Notes under the pieces: generated by a model
The model's input: only the letters and a program-made list of their open reading frames with translations
Told to the model about the DNA's origin: nothing
The model's database searches: none
NCBI GenBank assembly: GCA_033980235.1
Contig: CM067076.1
Coordinates: forward strand, 35,724,709-35,788,708
Reading direction: 5' to 3'
Length of the DNA: 64,000 bases
Source: Diadema setosum
Taxonomy: Eukaryota; Echinodermata; Echinoidea; Diadematoida; Diadematidae
Shown here: piece by piece, positions 10,742 to 24,000 of the stretch
Layout of the letters: every line of letters begins with the position of its first letter
Position numbering within the stretch: position 1 is the stretch's first letter
Translations under genes and position numbers: made by a program

Positions 10742-10952
10742 TACTGTAAAAGTGGAAATTTTCGAAATGTTGAAATTTTTGCGCATTTCGCGCAACCAGA
10801 AACCAGCGCGAAAATAAAATCACACGACTACTTTTACTTGACATATGTTACACCTAGTTGACATCTTGATTCTGCGGAATTAAAAACGTGAAAATCTTCT
10901 TGCCCGGCTGAGTGCGAAAAATTAGTCACTCGAAAATATCCACTTTTACAGT
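10742..10952. mobile_element. 211-bp MITE with TACTGTAAAAGTGG ends
   Basis: The left end TACTGTAAAAGTGGAAATTT and the inverted right end (ATATCCACTTTTACAGT) form the terminal repeat. CG-containing motifs (TTTCGCGC, AGCGCGAAA) fill the interior. Fragments with similar CGCGAA-rich text are seen near 21760-21900 and 44855-45060. Confidence 0.6.
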
Positions 10953-11524
10953 GTTTGCAAATATTGTACTATTAGCAAGCATGGCCATGCATATAACATT
11001 GGTTCACAACTGTCAGTCTTGAAGAAGTACAAGTATCATGTACATTGTGCATGTATTGTTGATATGTTGACAGCCAAAGCACTGTGTAATAGGGCTACTT
11101 TGTATGGTACCTTGTCAATAGCTCATGGTATTTTTTTTACTTATGTGACTTTGTAACAAATATGAACATGTCAGGTCCTAGACCAAACCATCCTTTGATT
11201 TCTTTTGTATTCCAAAGCAATAGCTAAGAGATATCAGACATTTTATGAATTAAGTTTTAACGCAGTACTACTGATTTACTTGTAATTTCTAATGTATATT
11301 TTACTGAACAAGTCTTCCTTGCCTGAGATGATAAAGTACGTATACTACTTTTTTTCTTTTGTTTTTGTTGTTCACCATTCTGCCTGCAGGTTGTGCTAAG
11401 AGATTTATTTTGATGTTGTATCAAAAGTTTGTCTTTCCAGACATGTTTAGTATACTCGTTTGCACAGATATCAGCATCACCGTTGGGCAATAGTTTACAC
11501 CTATGTCAGGGTACTCAGTAATAT

Positions 11525-11697
11525 ACAAATGATGCACAGGATAGAGTGTGTTAGTGAAGGTGCGGCGCGCTCGAGAGTATTGACAATGGTGCGACATGCA
11601 CGAGGCGCAGCCGAGTGCATGTTTGCAACCGTTGTCAATACTCGAGAGTGCGCCGCACCTTCACTAACGCCACGAAATAATCCTGTGCATCATTTGT
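11525..11697. repeat. 173-bp near-perfect palindrome (copy 1)
   Basis: The outer arms are ACAAATGATGCACAGGAT and its exact complement ending at 11697. Inner helices pair TTAGTGAAGGTGCGGCGC with GCGCCGCACCTTCACTAA, and CTCGAGAGTATTGACAA with TTGTCAATACTCGAG. The loop is GAGGCGCAGCCGA. Copy 2 at 39824-39996 has the same length and the same loop apart from one base, with different but still complementary arms. Several short frames read through it and are not genes. Confidence 0.9.
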
Positions 11698-12160
11698 TTT
11701 AAAAAATGGGTCGAAAACTAACAGCATTATTCACGTACCTTTGTGGGTCAATACCAGTTAGCTACATGTAGCACTCGCTCAAAAGTCAAGAGGTCCGAAG
11801 ATGTTCGTCCCAAACATTTACGCACGTCGCACTCGGAAATCCCGCACATAAGTACTGTACGTACATATAAGAGTATACGTACGCCACGTACTGTTATGCA
11901 CAAGAAAGGCCGCCGGCTGTTGTGGCAGCCCGCAGCCCGAACTAGAAGTTGTTTACAGGATTGACAGCGTGTATAGTAGCGCGTGACGCACTTGTAACAA
12001 CTGATTGAGTGCGCACTGCTAGTGTAAACATTGTGACGTACGTCAGGCCAGGGAGGTGGAAGAGATACTCTTCTTAGTGCATACCTGAAGAAATTAATGC
12101 ACGCACATGTGACTCATTTCAGCGCTTCCAATTGGCTACATTCTTGAACCCATTTTATAA
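11698..12160. repeat. Body of the palindrome-headed repeat (copy 1)
   Basis: The sequence after the palindrome matches the sequence after copy 2 (40000-40658) in blocks: AAAATGGGTCGAAAA, CACGTACCTTTGTGGGTCAA, GTCCGAAGATGTTCGTCCCA, CCCGAACTAGAAGTTGTTTA, and the end block TGGCTACATTCTTGAACCCA then TTTTATAA. The element is therefore at least 636 bp. The end TTGAACCCATTTTATAA is roughly inverted relative to the (T)TATAAAATGGGT just after the palindrome. Confidence 0.75.
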
Positions 12161-14131
12161 TACATTGTATGTCATGTCTTTGAGTAGTCATCGACTTTCA
12201 TATCATACTTCAAGTACACTATCAAAGTAGATGTACTTTCTCATGCTTAGTTTTCATTAGACTGTAATGTACAAATTAATGTACATTGTATATTCTAGAA
12301 TATCATAATGCAGATGATATACAAGTATGTTGTGGTAGATTATTAATCAAGTGACTGAGTGTACACAGGTATAAAGTGAATCTTTCATCTTGGCTAGTCT
12401 CCTAGGCAGGTTTTGGAGGAACATGCCTACATTGACTGTAGATGAATGATATCATACAGGGGAATATTATAATAATGAGGACCTGAAAGCCATGTCCAAT
12501 ACCTTGCCATATCGGGTTCCTCCCTGTATCAGGATGCAAAAACAAAGAAATATTAAGAGTTTGAGACCGACAAAGTCACCTTGTTCCAAGAGGATGTCAT
12601 TATATCCAACCTCTTCATTACGAGGTGCCACAGTAAATTCTAGCTGATGAAGTAAAATACAGCATACATCTTTGTAGCAAGGATTTGGTGTTCATTCAAT
12701 ACCTGGTATGTCACAGTGCCCATGTAGTCTTATACATATTCCAGGACTGTTGTAGAATGTGAGTTTTCCTCTGATTAAAGGGACATGAAATACATTTGAG
12801 CTGTGTAAATTTTGTTCAGTGGCTGAAAAGTTGAATCTGGTGTTTGTAAATTCTTGACTTTGTAGAGACTAGCAGAACTCAAAATAACTAAAGCTTGATG
12901 AAGTCAGTGTCTGCTGAAAAGTGCATGCATACATGTGTGTGGAGAACAAAAACACTTAGCTCTCCTGACAAGGAATTTGTGTAAAATCGTCATCACATTT
13001 ACCTTCCAGTGATTTGTTTGTCCTCTTAGACCAAAGATAGAATAACATCTTTTGTGCATATAAGAAAGCCAAGATATCACTTTTGTCTTGATGATGATGA
13101 TGGTTGTGGTGGTGGTGGTGGTGGTGATGATGATGATGTTGATGATGATGGTGATGTTAATGATGATGATTTGCAAAAGTTATAACCCACTTCTTGATAT
13201 TGTACTCGAAGTCTTCACTTTCCTGCAATTTTAAGAATGATTCAGATTTAGTATGTAAGCAGTCATTCCTATCTATGCTCCCCTTCTCTTGTTTATAGCT
13301 AGAATCTCTTCCATATTTCATTTGTGTGTGTTTGAGGTTTTTTTCTGTGACCTCAATTCTGGCCAAATATTTAGTGCAACTGGTAAGAGCACTTTGTAGA
13401 AAACCATCTTTTAATAACGTTCACTTGAAAATAAAGCTTCAGTATGAGTCAAGCATGGAAAGTATTTTAGCTCCAGTCATATATTGAATCATGAAAATAC
13501 ATGTAAAAGCAAAAAGTTGCTTCAATTTTTGTTTCTATGTTGATTAGCTGCTCAAAATGGCTTAAGGTCAATTAAGATAAAACCATCAAACATCTCAGAC
13601 TTTGTGTTATTATGAACATGTGTTTTCAACTTTGAGAAATTTGCCTCAGATGTCATTTACTTTTTGCTGTCAAATAGAATTCTTTTTGTGACCCAATCTG
13701 CTTTGTTGCAAACTAGAGTGATGTTAGTGTACATTTGTCATTTGTTGCAGCCACAAGCACCTATTGTAACTACACAGAGTACTGAAATGTTGTGAGGAGC
13801 TTTATGCTACAGTACATTCCTACCACAATGAGCACTTTATGATAGAAGAGTTGTCATGTGAAAGTACATTGAACTCATTTTCTCTTCAACATACCGATTT
13901 GAAATCAGGTTTCTCACCTGTCGAGAAGTATGACGAGTCATTCTAAAATGTTGAACACTCTTTAAATTCTAAAATTTGTTAACTATCGGCTGATCTCTGT
14001 AATGTCTTGATCACTGGAAGTCAAATACACTATTCAGCAGAAAATACATTGCAAGTATCACTGTAATACATGTAGGCCTACACTGTATCCTCAATCACTT
14101 AAATTGTGTTCTGTTTTCTGTCATAAAAGCT
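12161..14131. other. Intergenic, simple repeat only
   Basis: No gene is recognised. It contains a GAT/GGT trinucleotide run at about 13091-13170 (minus-strand frame rich in I and T). The rest is AT-rich unique-looking sequence. Confidence 0.5.
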
Positions 14132-14923
14132 TTAACCCTATTCTAACTGGGGGGGGGGTCAAATTGACCCCCCCTCGACATTTCGCGCCACGATTCCGCA
14201 ACGCGCAAAGATTTTGCCGCGGCGTTTTGTGACTTTTTTCATTAAAGTCTCCCACATATTTTGAGACCAAATTTGCGACGTCCGAGTACACTGTTCTGAA
14301 GTTACGCAATGTTTTGCATATGCATGTCAACCCAAAAACAGCTCAAATTCATGATTTTGTGTGCAAATCCAATGCAAATTGTGTTTTTTTGTTTAATTGA
14401 TATGAATTGGATTATTTCAACTTTTAACCATTGAAATTAATCAATTCTAATGTAGATCAGCTTGGAAAAGTGCCTGCAACAAATTTTGGCAAAAAAACAA
14501 TAGAAAACAAAAGGTCGAAAAAACAATAAAATACATAAGAAATTAACAAAACAATACAAAACAAAAGAAACTGACTTTGATTGCGCTATTTTTTTATAAG
14601 AAAATTGTTCGATATGTCTTGAGGAACTCTGACACAAAAATTTAGCAATCCTTCAATCTTTTTAATGGAGTTATAGGTGAAAATATGATTTCATGCGTTA
14701 ATTTGCATAATTAATTTATTAAAAAATATAAAATCAAATTTTTTCTATTGTATGACCATATAATCTTGTAGTTGACATCCGGCTCTATGTACAGGCAAAA
14801 TTTTGCGGCGATCGCGCGATCGGCGGCCGAGATCTGAAGGGGGGGGGGGGGGGGGGGGTCAAATTGACCCCCCCCCCCCCAGTAAAAACTTGGTCTCAAA
14901 TAGCCTAGTTAGAATAGGGTTAA
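14132..14923. mobile_element. TTAA MITE with G-rich subterminal runs
   Basis: TTAACCCTATTCTAACTGGG at the left and its inverted counterpart (CCTAGTTAGAATAGGGTTAA) at the right, with TTAA at both edges. Directly inside each end is a G run and a C run (AATTGACCCCCC-type text). The interior shares ACATTTCGCGC, CATAATTAATT and TTTGTGTGCAAAT-like blocks with the elements at 18681, 24816 and 27819. It is a piggyBac-type non-autonomous element by target site and CCCT-like ends. Confidence 0.8.
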
Positions 14924-16560
14924 AGCAGTGTTTTTAGTGTAGGTGCACTGTGCCTAGTTGTACAGTTCATGTGTAACATATGGGCTGTACAGAAAATATT
15001 GCATTTTGATGAAATACTGTTCCTTGATGTAACCATGAATGCATTCTACATGTATTTGAGAAATGTGGTCACCATTCAGCATATCAAATTCACATTTTAT
15101 TCTTTACAAGCATTTTCATATCCATGGCTCTTTCATCAAAGGATGGTAGGATCCACACTGATAGTTTGACATCCTAGGACAAGTTGAGAATCAGTCTTGT
15201 AGCCCAATGACAGTTTGTTAGAGAGATTGGCATATTAACTGGCTTTCTTTCTGTGCAGATCAACACATGTCCTGAAACTCAATAAAATTGGCGTTGAGTA
15301 ATTCTCCATAATATCCATTTTGTGTAAAAGTTGCTTGCCTTTTATTGGACTTTGACATTGTTGAGTTGCCTATTACTGCACACTTGTACAGTGTATTGTG
15401 TTTTACAGGGTCTCAACAGATGCACATGGCTTGGAAAGTTGTGTTTTGGTGTAGGAGTACTGGCACATCACAGATTAAGCTATCCAGAATCATTCACAAA
15501 ATATTTGAGTCACTAACAAAATACATGTACCTTCAAATGCTAGACAAATATTTCCATTGGCATTTTCTCTACAACTTTGCTCATTACATGTCCAAGGTAA
15601 CAACAATCTATAAAAGTTACAGATTTGAAAAACAGAATACAGTTTCCCAAATCATAACTTTGTATGTTGTTGTTTCAGAATAATGTGGCACACAGAGGGT
15701 TTAGACCATGGCACATAAACAGTTAGAGAAAATTGATAATTTTACAAGGAAATTAACTGTGTTTTGCCCTCTGTTTGTGACAATTTGTCTAATCACCCAC
15801 ACGGAAAAGCAAAACTGACATTAATTACAGATATTAATATTATGCTATAAATTTCTTGTTTATAGGGAAAGTTGATGCACATTTCTTGTTGGCCCTGTCA
15901 CGAGTCAAAATCTACTTTTCATTCATTAGTCCAAGAATGCTTGCGCAATACTTTCAACACACACAACTACTTATACACACATGTACTGTTTACTAATAAA
16001 CACATTTATTCCTTTATCATGAAATAAATAGTAAAGAACAGTTATGGAATGAATACAGTACTATCATTACATGAAAATGAATCCATATATGAAGTGTAAA
16101 CTACATGTACTTCCACACAGCAATACAGACACAAAACAATGGCCCAACTTTAAACAGCATACAGTGATAACCTGTATGCCACTCCTGCTAAGAACTTCAT
16201 ATCAAACCAAAATAGAAAATAGAAAAACAGGGAGAAAGAAAGCAAGCCACAAATACACAACACAATAACTGGTATGGTCCCAAAGTCCTAGGTCTCTTGA
16301 TATCACTGATCAATTTTCCCCATATCACTATTCAACACTGATTAGGCCATCATGGCAGTTAGTCAAATAGTGGGGTCAACTCTGTCAAAAAGGGAGCTGT
16401 TCCTGTGAAAGTGTTGGTGCATGTGTAGCACTATAAATCTTAATTCTGATGCTTGGTGTTGTAAACATACAGCAGGTATCTGGATATACCTACCAGTTTA
16501 CAGCAGGGTGACATGGGGTTTTAGTGGCTTTCTGAAATTGGTATCAAATTGGCTTTGCAA
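14924..16560. other. Intergenic between ATM and KIF25
   Basis: AT-rich sequence in which I recognise no exon or repeat family. A 112-codon plus-strand frame at 15345-15683 has no recognisable domain and poor codon character. Confidence 0.5.
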
Positions 16561-16577
16561 AAATATATATTGTAGTC

Positions 16578-16583
16578 TTTATT
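16578..16583 (-). terminator. KIF25: Candidate KIF25 polyadenylation signal
   Basis: AATAAA on the minus strand (TTTATT on plus), about 365 bases after the predicted KIF25 stop at 16947-16949. It is the first such hexamer I noticed downstream. AATAAA is common in AT-rich DNA, so support is modest. Confidence 0.4.
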
Positions 16584-16946
16584 TCATTTTCTATTTCTCT
16601 GACAGGAAATAAGCAACAACTAATTAAAGAGCTCAAGGAGCCCATAAAAAGTCTTTAAGAGTACTCAAAGTTTTCAATCCAATGGTTGTGTCCTTCAGTA
16701 AGGCACTTTATCCTCCTAGCATTGTCCTTTGGAGGACTCAAGTTTTCAATCCAGTGCTTGCTTGCTTACCAGCATTCAGCTGCTTCCTCAGCAACCACAT
16801 GAAATAAAGAATAAATGGGGTATTAAATAAACTTGGACTAAAAAATGTATTTCGAGCTCTGGCAAGTTGTGGCTAAGTGAATGGGCAGCAGAGGAAGGTT
16901 TAACTCGAGGTTTGAAACTGTTGTTCCCGGAGTTCCCAGAGACATC

Positions 16947-18033
16947 TCATCTTGGTCTAGCAGGAGACACTCTTCCACTCCTGTGGTAAGACTGATGATA
17001 GCTTTCCATGCTGCAACTTCCTGCTCAAGAAAACCAGGGAAACACAGGAAAAAGATATTCCCTTGAAAACCATTGCATAACTTGGCTGACAAAAACATAT
17101 ATGGATGAGGTTGCCTTAGAATCTGTTCCCTGTTTAGCTGCACACATTTTCTCATATTACAGACTGCTTACAACCTGCTTGGACTATCAAAAGCTTCTGA
17201 AAAGTTTGTGAACACCATGCCAATAACAGACTGCCTACACAAAATGCATACATAGGTCTACAACAAACAAAAACTTTGAGAGTTGGTACAAACTGTAAAT
17301 GAATAAATTCAGAATGAATAGTGGGCCAGCAACAGTTGCTATCTGTTCTATGCTTGATAAATGCAGAACCAAACTATTCCTGTTTCTACTTTGCAGTAAA
17401 CTTAGAAAGAATATCTGACTTTTGAAAAGTAATATCTTGCATTAATATATTCCATTGATATAAAATTAACATCACATAAGACGGAAAAAAAATATTGCAA
17501 GATGACTTCTAGGGTACAGAATGGGCACCACGATTTCTTCACACGAAATTCATCATACGCAGAGCGCATTTTTTACACAGAGCAAAAAAAAAATTACTCA
17601 TGCGACAATATCCAATTTTACAGTACATCTTATATAGTGTACTCACTCCTCTGGGTGATGTGGGAAGTTCTTGTCTTTGGAACTGGAATGGATGATTCTA
17701 TGGAAGCTTTGAAGAGAAAAGAAAAGAGAGGAGAATTAAACACAAAAATAAATCTACAGGTAGAAAACATGAATATGAGACAGTGAAAATATCTCACAGT
17801 TCATCCTAAAGCTCCTTGAAACTTTCTGAAAGGTATTTTGCACCACATCAAAATGGTAAGAGCAACAATCATGACAAATGCCAAACTTCATGATAAACAG
17901 GTTTAAAAAGGAACAATGAATGACCTCAACAAACTTGGTATTAAAATGTCTTGGTTTGTCTGCTCACCTGGTATGCTGTGTCTCTGTGTCTGCCTGCCTC
18001 TTGGAGCTATCACTGGTGACTGATCACCACTCC
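16947..18033 (-). CDS. KIF25: KIF25 C-terminal tail exons (three)
   Basis: Exons 17968-18033, 17647-17697 and 16947-17020 encode a basic Ser/Pro/Arg-rich tail after the motor. It includes [24 protein letters not shown] (632-640) and the end GRVSPARPR before TGA (16947-16949). SSIP fits the S-x-I-P pattern used by EB proteins to recruit partners to microtubule plus ends. The acceptor before 18033 (TTAAAG) is weak. Two other phase choices through these exons stay open for a while, so the exact tail is inferred rather than proven. Confidence 0.6.
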
Positions 18034-21000
18034 CTTTAATATGTGGGTAACATTTAAAGGAGTGAATAGAACAGGTTTTATTATCAACAAAAAAGACCCT
18101 ACTCCCTTCACATCACTTTCAGTAATCATGGTTATTTTTAAAGTTAAAACAATCTCATATAACAACAATACTGACATAAAGTTTTCTGTGGTCTAAATGA
18201 ATGTATTGTTGTCCTTTATCTCATCTGACTGCTGATATAAAAAAGAAATTCACAAAATGAATATACTTTTTTTTAAAAATATGTGTATCTTGGACCTCTG
18301 AAAACCAAATTTCCTCTATTCGGTGTACAGATACGATGAGAAAGAGCTAATTTTTTTGTTGTCACAACAATCAAATTCCTATTCGATACAAAAGTATGTT
18401 ACTAGTGAGGGCTAGGTACAAATTTCAAGGCTGGCCTTTACTTGTGTCAATGGCAAAAACTGTTTATTCCACTGCTAACAAGATTTCATTCAAATTACAA
18501 TGAATGGATCCAAATTTAGCTCATTTTCCTTGTGTCATCACTGACTGCGAAAAACAATATTTTCTACAATGCCAGCCACATCTTGTACAGAGTCAACCCA
18601 TATCAGATAGAAATGGATGGTACACTGTACCTAATACAGTACTATGTGTGGTACCTCTCCAGAGATAACACAATGAGTGCTTAACCCTAAAAGGGCTGGG
18701 GGGGGGGGGGGGGGGGTGGCGGAATCCGCCCCCCTCGACATTTCGCGCTATAATTCTATAACGCGAGAAGGCCTCGTCGCGAGGCTTCTTGACTTTATTT
18801 GTTCAAGTCTCGTGCAACTTTTGACACCAAATTTGCAACGTCCGCGCATACTTTTGCGAAGCCACGCCCATTTTTGTAACGGAATGTCGCCCCAAAACGG
18901 GCACAATTTTGTGATTTTGTGTACATTTCCCGATGTAAAACAGTGCTCTGTCATGAACGTCATAAAAACCTGATTATTTTTACAATTAATCACTTTCATT
19001 TATCAATTTTGGGCTAATTATGGTAGAAAAGTGGTCAGTGACAATTTCCAATGAAAAAACAAAGAAAAAAAACAAAAGCTAAAAAACAAAGAAATACATA
19101 AGAAATTCTGAAAACAATAAAATACATAAGAATTGAAATGAGTTTTGGAACTTTTTGTGATGTACAATTGTTGAATATGCTAAAACAGACATACAGATCA
19201 AAAATTAGACTCTCAATGCTTTTAATTAGGCTAAAATATCATCTTGAGCTTAATTTGCATAATTAATTAATTGAAATTAGAAATTGATTGTTTCAAAAAA
19301 TCTTATGACACAGTCTTGTAGATTATGACGTGGGTCTCAAGCATGCAAAATTTCATCGCCATCGCACCACCGATGGCTGAGATCTCGGGGGGGGGGGGGG
19401 GGGGGGGGCGGAATCCATCCCCCCCCCCCCCCAAAAAAAAAAAGCCAAAGCCAACAAGAGACCCGCGGGTCTAGCGCTCACCTGAGTATCGCAAGTTCAC
19501 CTTTCACGCAGTCACTAATCTAAATTATTCACAGCTCTACTAAAATTTGACCAGGCTTCTCAAGTAGAAGATGAAAATGTACAATAAGGGCCGAAATTTT
19601 TAAAGATTCCTTAATTTGGGGGGATTGGGGGCCCCCTGGGGCCCTCTGGGTGGGGCATGGTGCCCATTTCGATAAATTGAGATCCTGACCCCATAGGGAT
19701 GCTACCTGCCATGTTTGACGAAAATCCATCATGAGGTTTTCAGGAAGAAGATGAAAATGTACAATTCAGGCCCCCATTTGGACCTTCCCAACCCCCCCCC
19801 CCCCCCTGCCCCCAAGAGGGGCACCCCTGGATTTGCTATGAACAAACTTGAAACTACAGTCATTAATGTACTCACTCATAGTATTATCTTAGCTCTATAA
19901 CTTCTGATTCTAGAGAAGATTTTTAAAGATTCCTTCATTTTGGGTGGGGCATGGTGCCCATTTTAACAAATTGAGATCCTAACCCCCTAGGGATGCTACC
20001 TGTCAAGTTGGTGAAAATTGGTCATGGGGTTCTCAAGAAGAAGATGAAAATGTATAATTTAGGCCCCATTAGGACCCCTCCCCACCCCCCTCCCCTGGGT
20101 CCCAAGGGGGGCACCCCTGATTCTGCCATGAACAAACTTGAAACTACAGTCATCAATGTACTAACTCATAGTATTAACTTAGCTCTATCACTTCTGGTTC
20201 TAGAGAAGAAGATTTTTACAGATTCCTTAATTTTGGGGGGTTTGGGCCCCCCTGGGGGCCCCCTGGGTGGGGCATGGTGCCCATTTTAACAAATTGAGTT
20301 CCTAACCCCCTAGGGATGCTACCTGCCAAGTTTGATGAAAATCGGTCTTGGGGTTTTCAAGAAGAAGATAAAAATGTAAAAGTTTACGCACGACGGACGA
20401 CGCACGACGCACGCCGGACGCCGGACGAAGGGCGATCGCAATAGCTCACTTGAGCCTTTGGCTCAGGTGAGCTAAAAAAGCCCGGCCCCTTTAGGGTTAA
20501 AGCTATTTCCTTCTTGTGAAAATAAAGATCACTTTAGAAGTGATTCAGATGCATTCTAAAAGCTCAGTAGACTTGAGTAGAGATCTTGAAATTAAAAAGC
20601 ACACAAGAATAAAGCTTACTAATAGCCCATGTCTTAATTGATATTCTTACCATAAAAACAAAAAAGAAAGAAAAAAAAGGAGGTAATGAAATATACCTGA
20701 GAGAACACTGCCTTGTCTCTTCTTGACAGGTCCTCTCTGAATTTGCCTGGCCCTAGAACCAAAGCCAAGGCACTGAAGAGTTTCTGTCAGGTAGCGATGA
20801 GTTGGAGACACACAGCACACCACCAACAGCTTGGCATCACCTCCTGTTCATATCATCGGTTGAAAAAGTTTCATTAACTAAGGGTAAGCTCTTCCACCAG
20901 GTCCTACCATTACTCCAACACTATCTTCAGCTATCTACACACCAGGGCTAGTAGGGGGTCACAGGAAAAACTTGTTTTTTCAAAGATGTTTAGACCAGGC

Positions 21001-24000
21001 AAAAATCAAACTCAGGAACTCTTGTCAAAGAGTTTAGAGCTTTATCCAGTACGCAAAACCTTCTCAAGTATCTACATCACTCAGTGCAGTAAGAGATGAT
21101 TAAGCTCACTTTATGGGATTATTTATTAAGAAATTTCAACTTCTACAGAGGTGTTGGGAAGCAAGTACATTATTGGCAGAGCAAGGCAGACAGGGGAAGG
21201 GGGAGGGTACGAGGAGGAAGTATCAACAATATCAATGAATGTGGAGCAAAACATGTATCACTAAAAAACTTGAACATGGTAAACTCTAGCATCAAAGTCA
21301 AAATTTGGCAAGGGTAATGTAGGTTAAAATGATGAGTTAAAGCTTAGAAATATATCATCAATAATTTTTTTTTTTTTTTTTTTGCCACAATGTTTTTGTG
21401 AATGCAAGATGTTGATAGAAAGAAGAGAGAGTACAATCATTCTACAAAAACTGGAAAGTATTACAGTGGAGGCAAGCTGTGGAATAAACAAAGTTTGTCT
21501 GGAGGACTTGATGAGTTACCTATAGAGTCCTGAAGAAGGTGAGTGAGCCTGGAGTTCCTGTAAGGCACGTGACCTCTGCCCTCTGCCAAGGCTGCTAGGA
21601 CATCAGCCAACGCTGAGAGACTTCTGTTGATATGAGACGTCTCTCGGAGGGCAGATCCCTTCACTCCAGACATTCCTATGATGAGAACAAAGCTTGGCTT
21701 AGTCCATTCAAACCTACATATTACTGCAAGCTGTTATTTTTGCATAAATATATTAATGAGGTTACATACATTTTTGCGAGATGTTGTTTTCACGAATTGA
21801 CACAAGGCTATCGTAAGTGCTCTATTCTCCTAATGCATGGTGACATTCTTATGTGTTGTTAAATTTGCGGTCCAACAGTAATTCGCGAAATTCCTGAAAA
21901 TTAAACCCTTGCAGAAAACAGCAGCTTATACAGTATACTAGGGCTGCAAATGTACACTATGTTCTGAATTTATCCATACTATCTTCACACTGTAACACAC
22001 AAAAAACATTTATGCACTATTAGAGCACAGATTCTTATGATGATGATTTTGTTTAGCATTGTACAAACAAATGCAATTTTGACAATGTTATGTGGAGCTA
22101 TAATGCTGTGACAAATGAAAAGGCTCACAGACAAGTCTGTGTAAATATAATGTAACCCAAGACAGATGATTGTGGAAGCTTACCGACGCACTCACTGCCA
22201 GCGAGATCTACCAGCTGAAGTTTGGTTCGTATGACCTCTGACCTCTGCTCCTCATGAAGAGATGATGAGAGAGATGGAGACTGACTCCGGGATCTTGTGC
22301 CTGGTCTAAAAACATGACAGGGAGAGGGGTCACTTCTCATTCATAAATTTAGCCTAACATGGGTGTTACATACAAATTCATGATACTGGTGTGAATTGAC
22401 CACATGCCATAAAAACTCAACACTGACAGTTTGTGTACTTTAAAACAGAAACACTGTCCTTTACACAGCTTTGTACATACCAATATTTGTGTTCACGATA
22501 TTGTCATCACTGTATGGACAGAAATTAACTACTAAAAAGTAAATGCAATGCAAAGAACCTTGGCAATTTTTCAGTTGTAAATTGGTACAAATTGTGAAAA
22601 AAAAACCTACTGTATCAGTAAAAGCATACAACTTATACAGTACCCTGCAATGTATTTAAAAACTTCCAGGTCTAGAAATCCAAAAGATCATAGAGAAAAG
22701 GTTGTACTTGTCTTTCATTTCTTCAGTTTGTTTGTTAGAACAGTCCTCTCATACTAACCTTGAATGGTAACTCTCACTCATATCATTAAGTCAATCTTTC
22801 TCGACTGGTTTTCATCTTCTTTTCCTCTACATCTTCCTTTCACTGCAAGCAGGGAACTTGAGAGTTTTCACTAATAAACCAGGTGTCAACTTAAAACATG
22901 TTCCTTTCCCTGGTGCATACCATGCTTATTGGTTATCATTATCCAAAATGACAGTAATTCCAACAGGAAACATTTCTCTGTAGCAGGCACTAAACATATC
23001 AAAGAATGGCATCCTTGGGATGTTGTTAGACATCTTGCTTTCACTGCAGTATCTGGACAACAAAGTGACCTTTACTTCAGTCCGAGACATCTACATCTAG
23101 ATCTACCTATGGACCCTCTGTGTCTGAATCTCACACAGCATTCACAGAGGTACCTTGTCTCCCTGACAATCTCACCTGTGTGACGGCGACTGAATGATGG
23201 TGACCGTCAGAGTGACCACTAGGTGGGACCGGCTGGAGTGGGCGTGGACTTGAGTAGCATCCTCATGGCGATGGGTCAGCCCATGCCGGACGAGGTCAAC
23301 AATCTCTACGGCCGTTGTGACAGGTCTTTACAAAAGATGAGTGGAAAACGAGCCTATATGTTTGTATTTCGATATCCCAGTGTGCTTTTATTGTATCAGT
23401 ATCTACACTCCGGTATATACTCTGTAAGGATTGTACTGTTGAACCTGTCTATAGCAGCCACCAACAGGAGGCAAAATGAGTGGTCTTTATAAACAGGTGG
23501 CAACTATAAACAGGTTTCTCAACTGTAAACAACACACATGTACAAATATGAGCTGAGGTAGTTATGTGTACGGATGTGAATGAGTTATTATCAGTGTTTT
23601 GTACATTGAAAAATGTCGTTTACTAGTGATCCCATTATTGCACACTAGGGTACATACAGCAAGCAAGCTTTTCAAGAGTGTATTACTAATCCTGAATGAT
23701 GGGTGAATGCATTTACTATGATGACAATAGATAGTTATTACACAGAACTTTACAACACATGCTTTGTACACCTATCCTACTTTTTTCATAACCCCCCCCC
23801 AAAAAAAAAAAATAATAATAATAATAATTATACATAAATAAAGCCAAACCCAAAAGATGTAAGATCAGATTTTATCTTAATCTCTTTTCTCTCATATATT
23901 CACAAGCCATGCCTCTAAATTCAATTAAAATCTGAAAAAAAATACCTCAACAAAAACTACCATGCAAACAATTTAAGAATCATGACTGAATAAACAAATG

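Noticed and set aside
11460..11964. Small plus-strand frames of 73-80 codons
   Set aside because: They cross the palindrome and its repeat body; copy 2 does not keep the frame.
15345..15683. 112-codon plus-strand frame in intergenic DNA
   Set aside because: No recognisable domain, AT-driven composition, no convincing splice or start context.
16838..17155. 105-codon minus-strand frame over the last KIF25 exon as the coding frame
   Set aside because: That frame would need the upstream tail exons in a phase that does not connect to the motor exons. The phase joining all exons stops at 16947 and gives a typical basic tail. cDNA would settle it.
17502..17786. 94-codon plus-strand frame
   Set aside because: It overlaps a minus-strand KIF25 exon and has no known domain.
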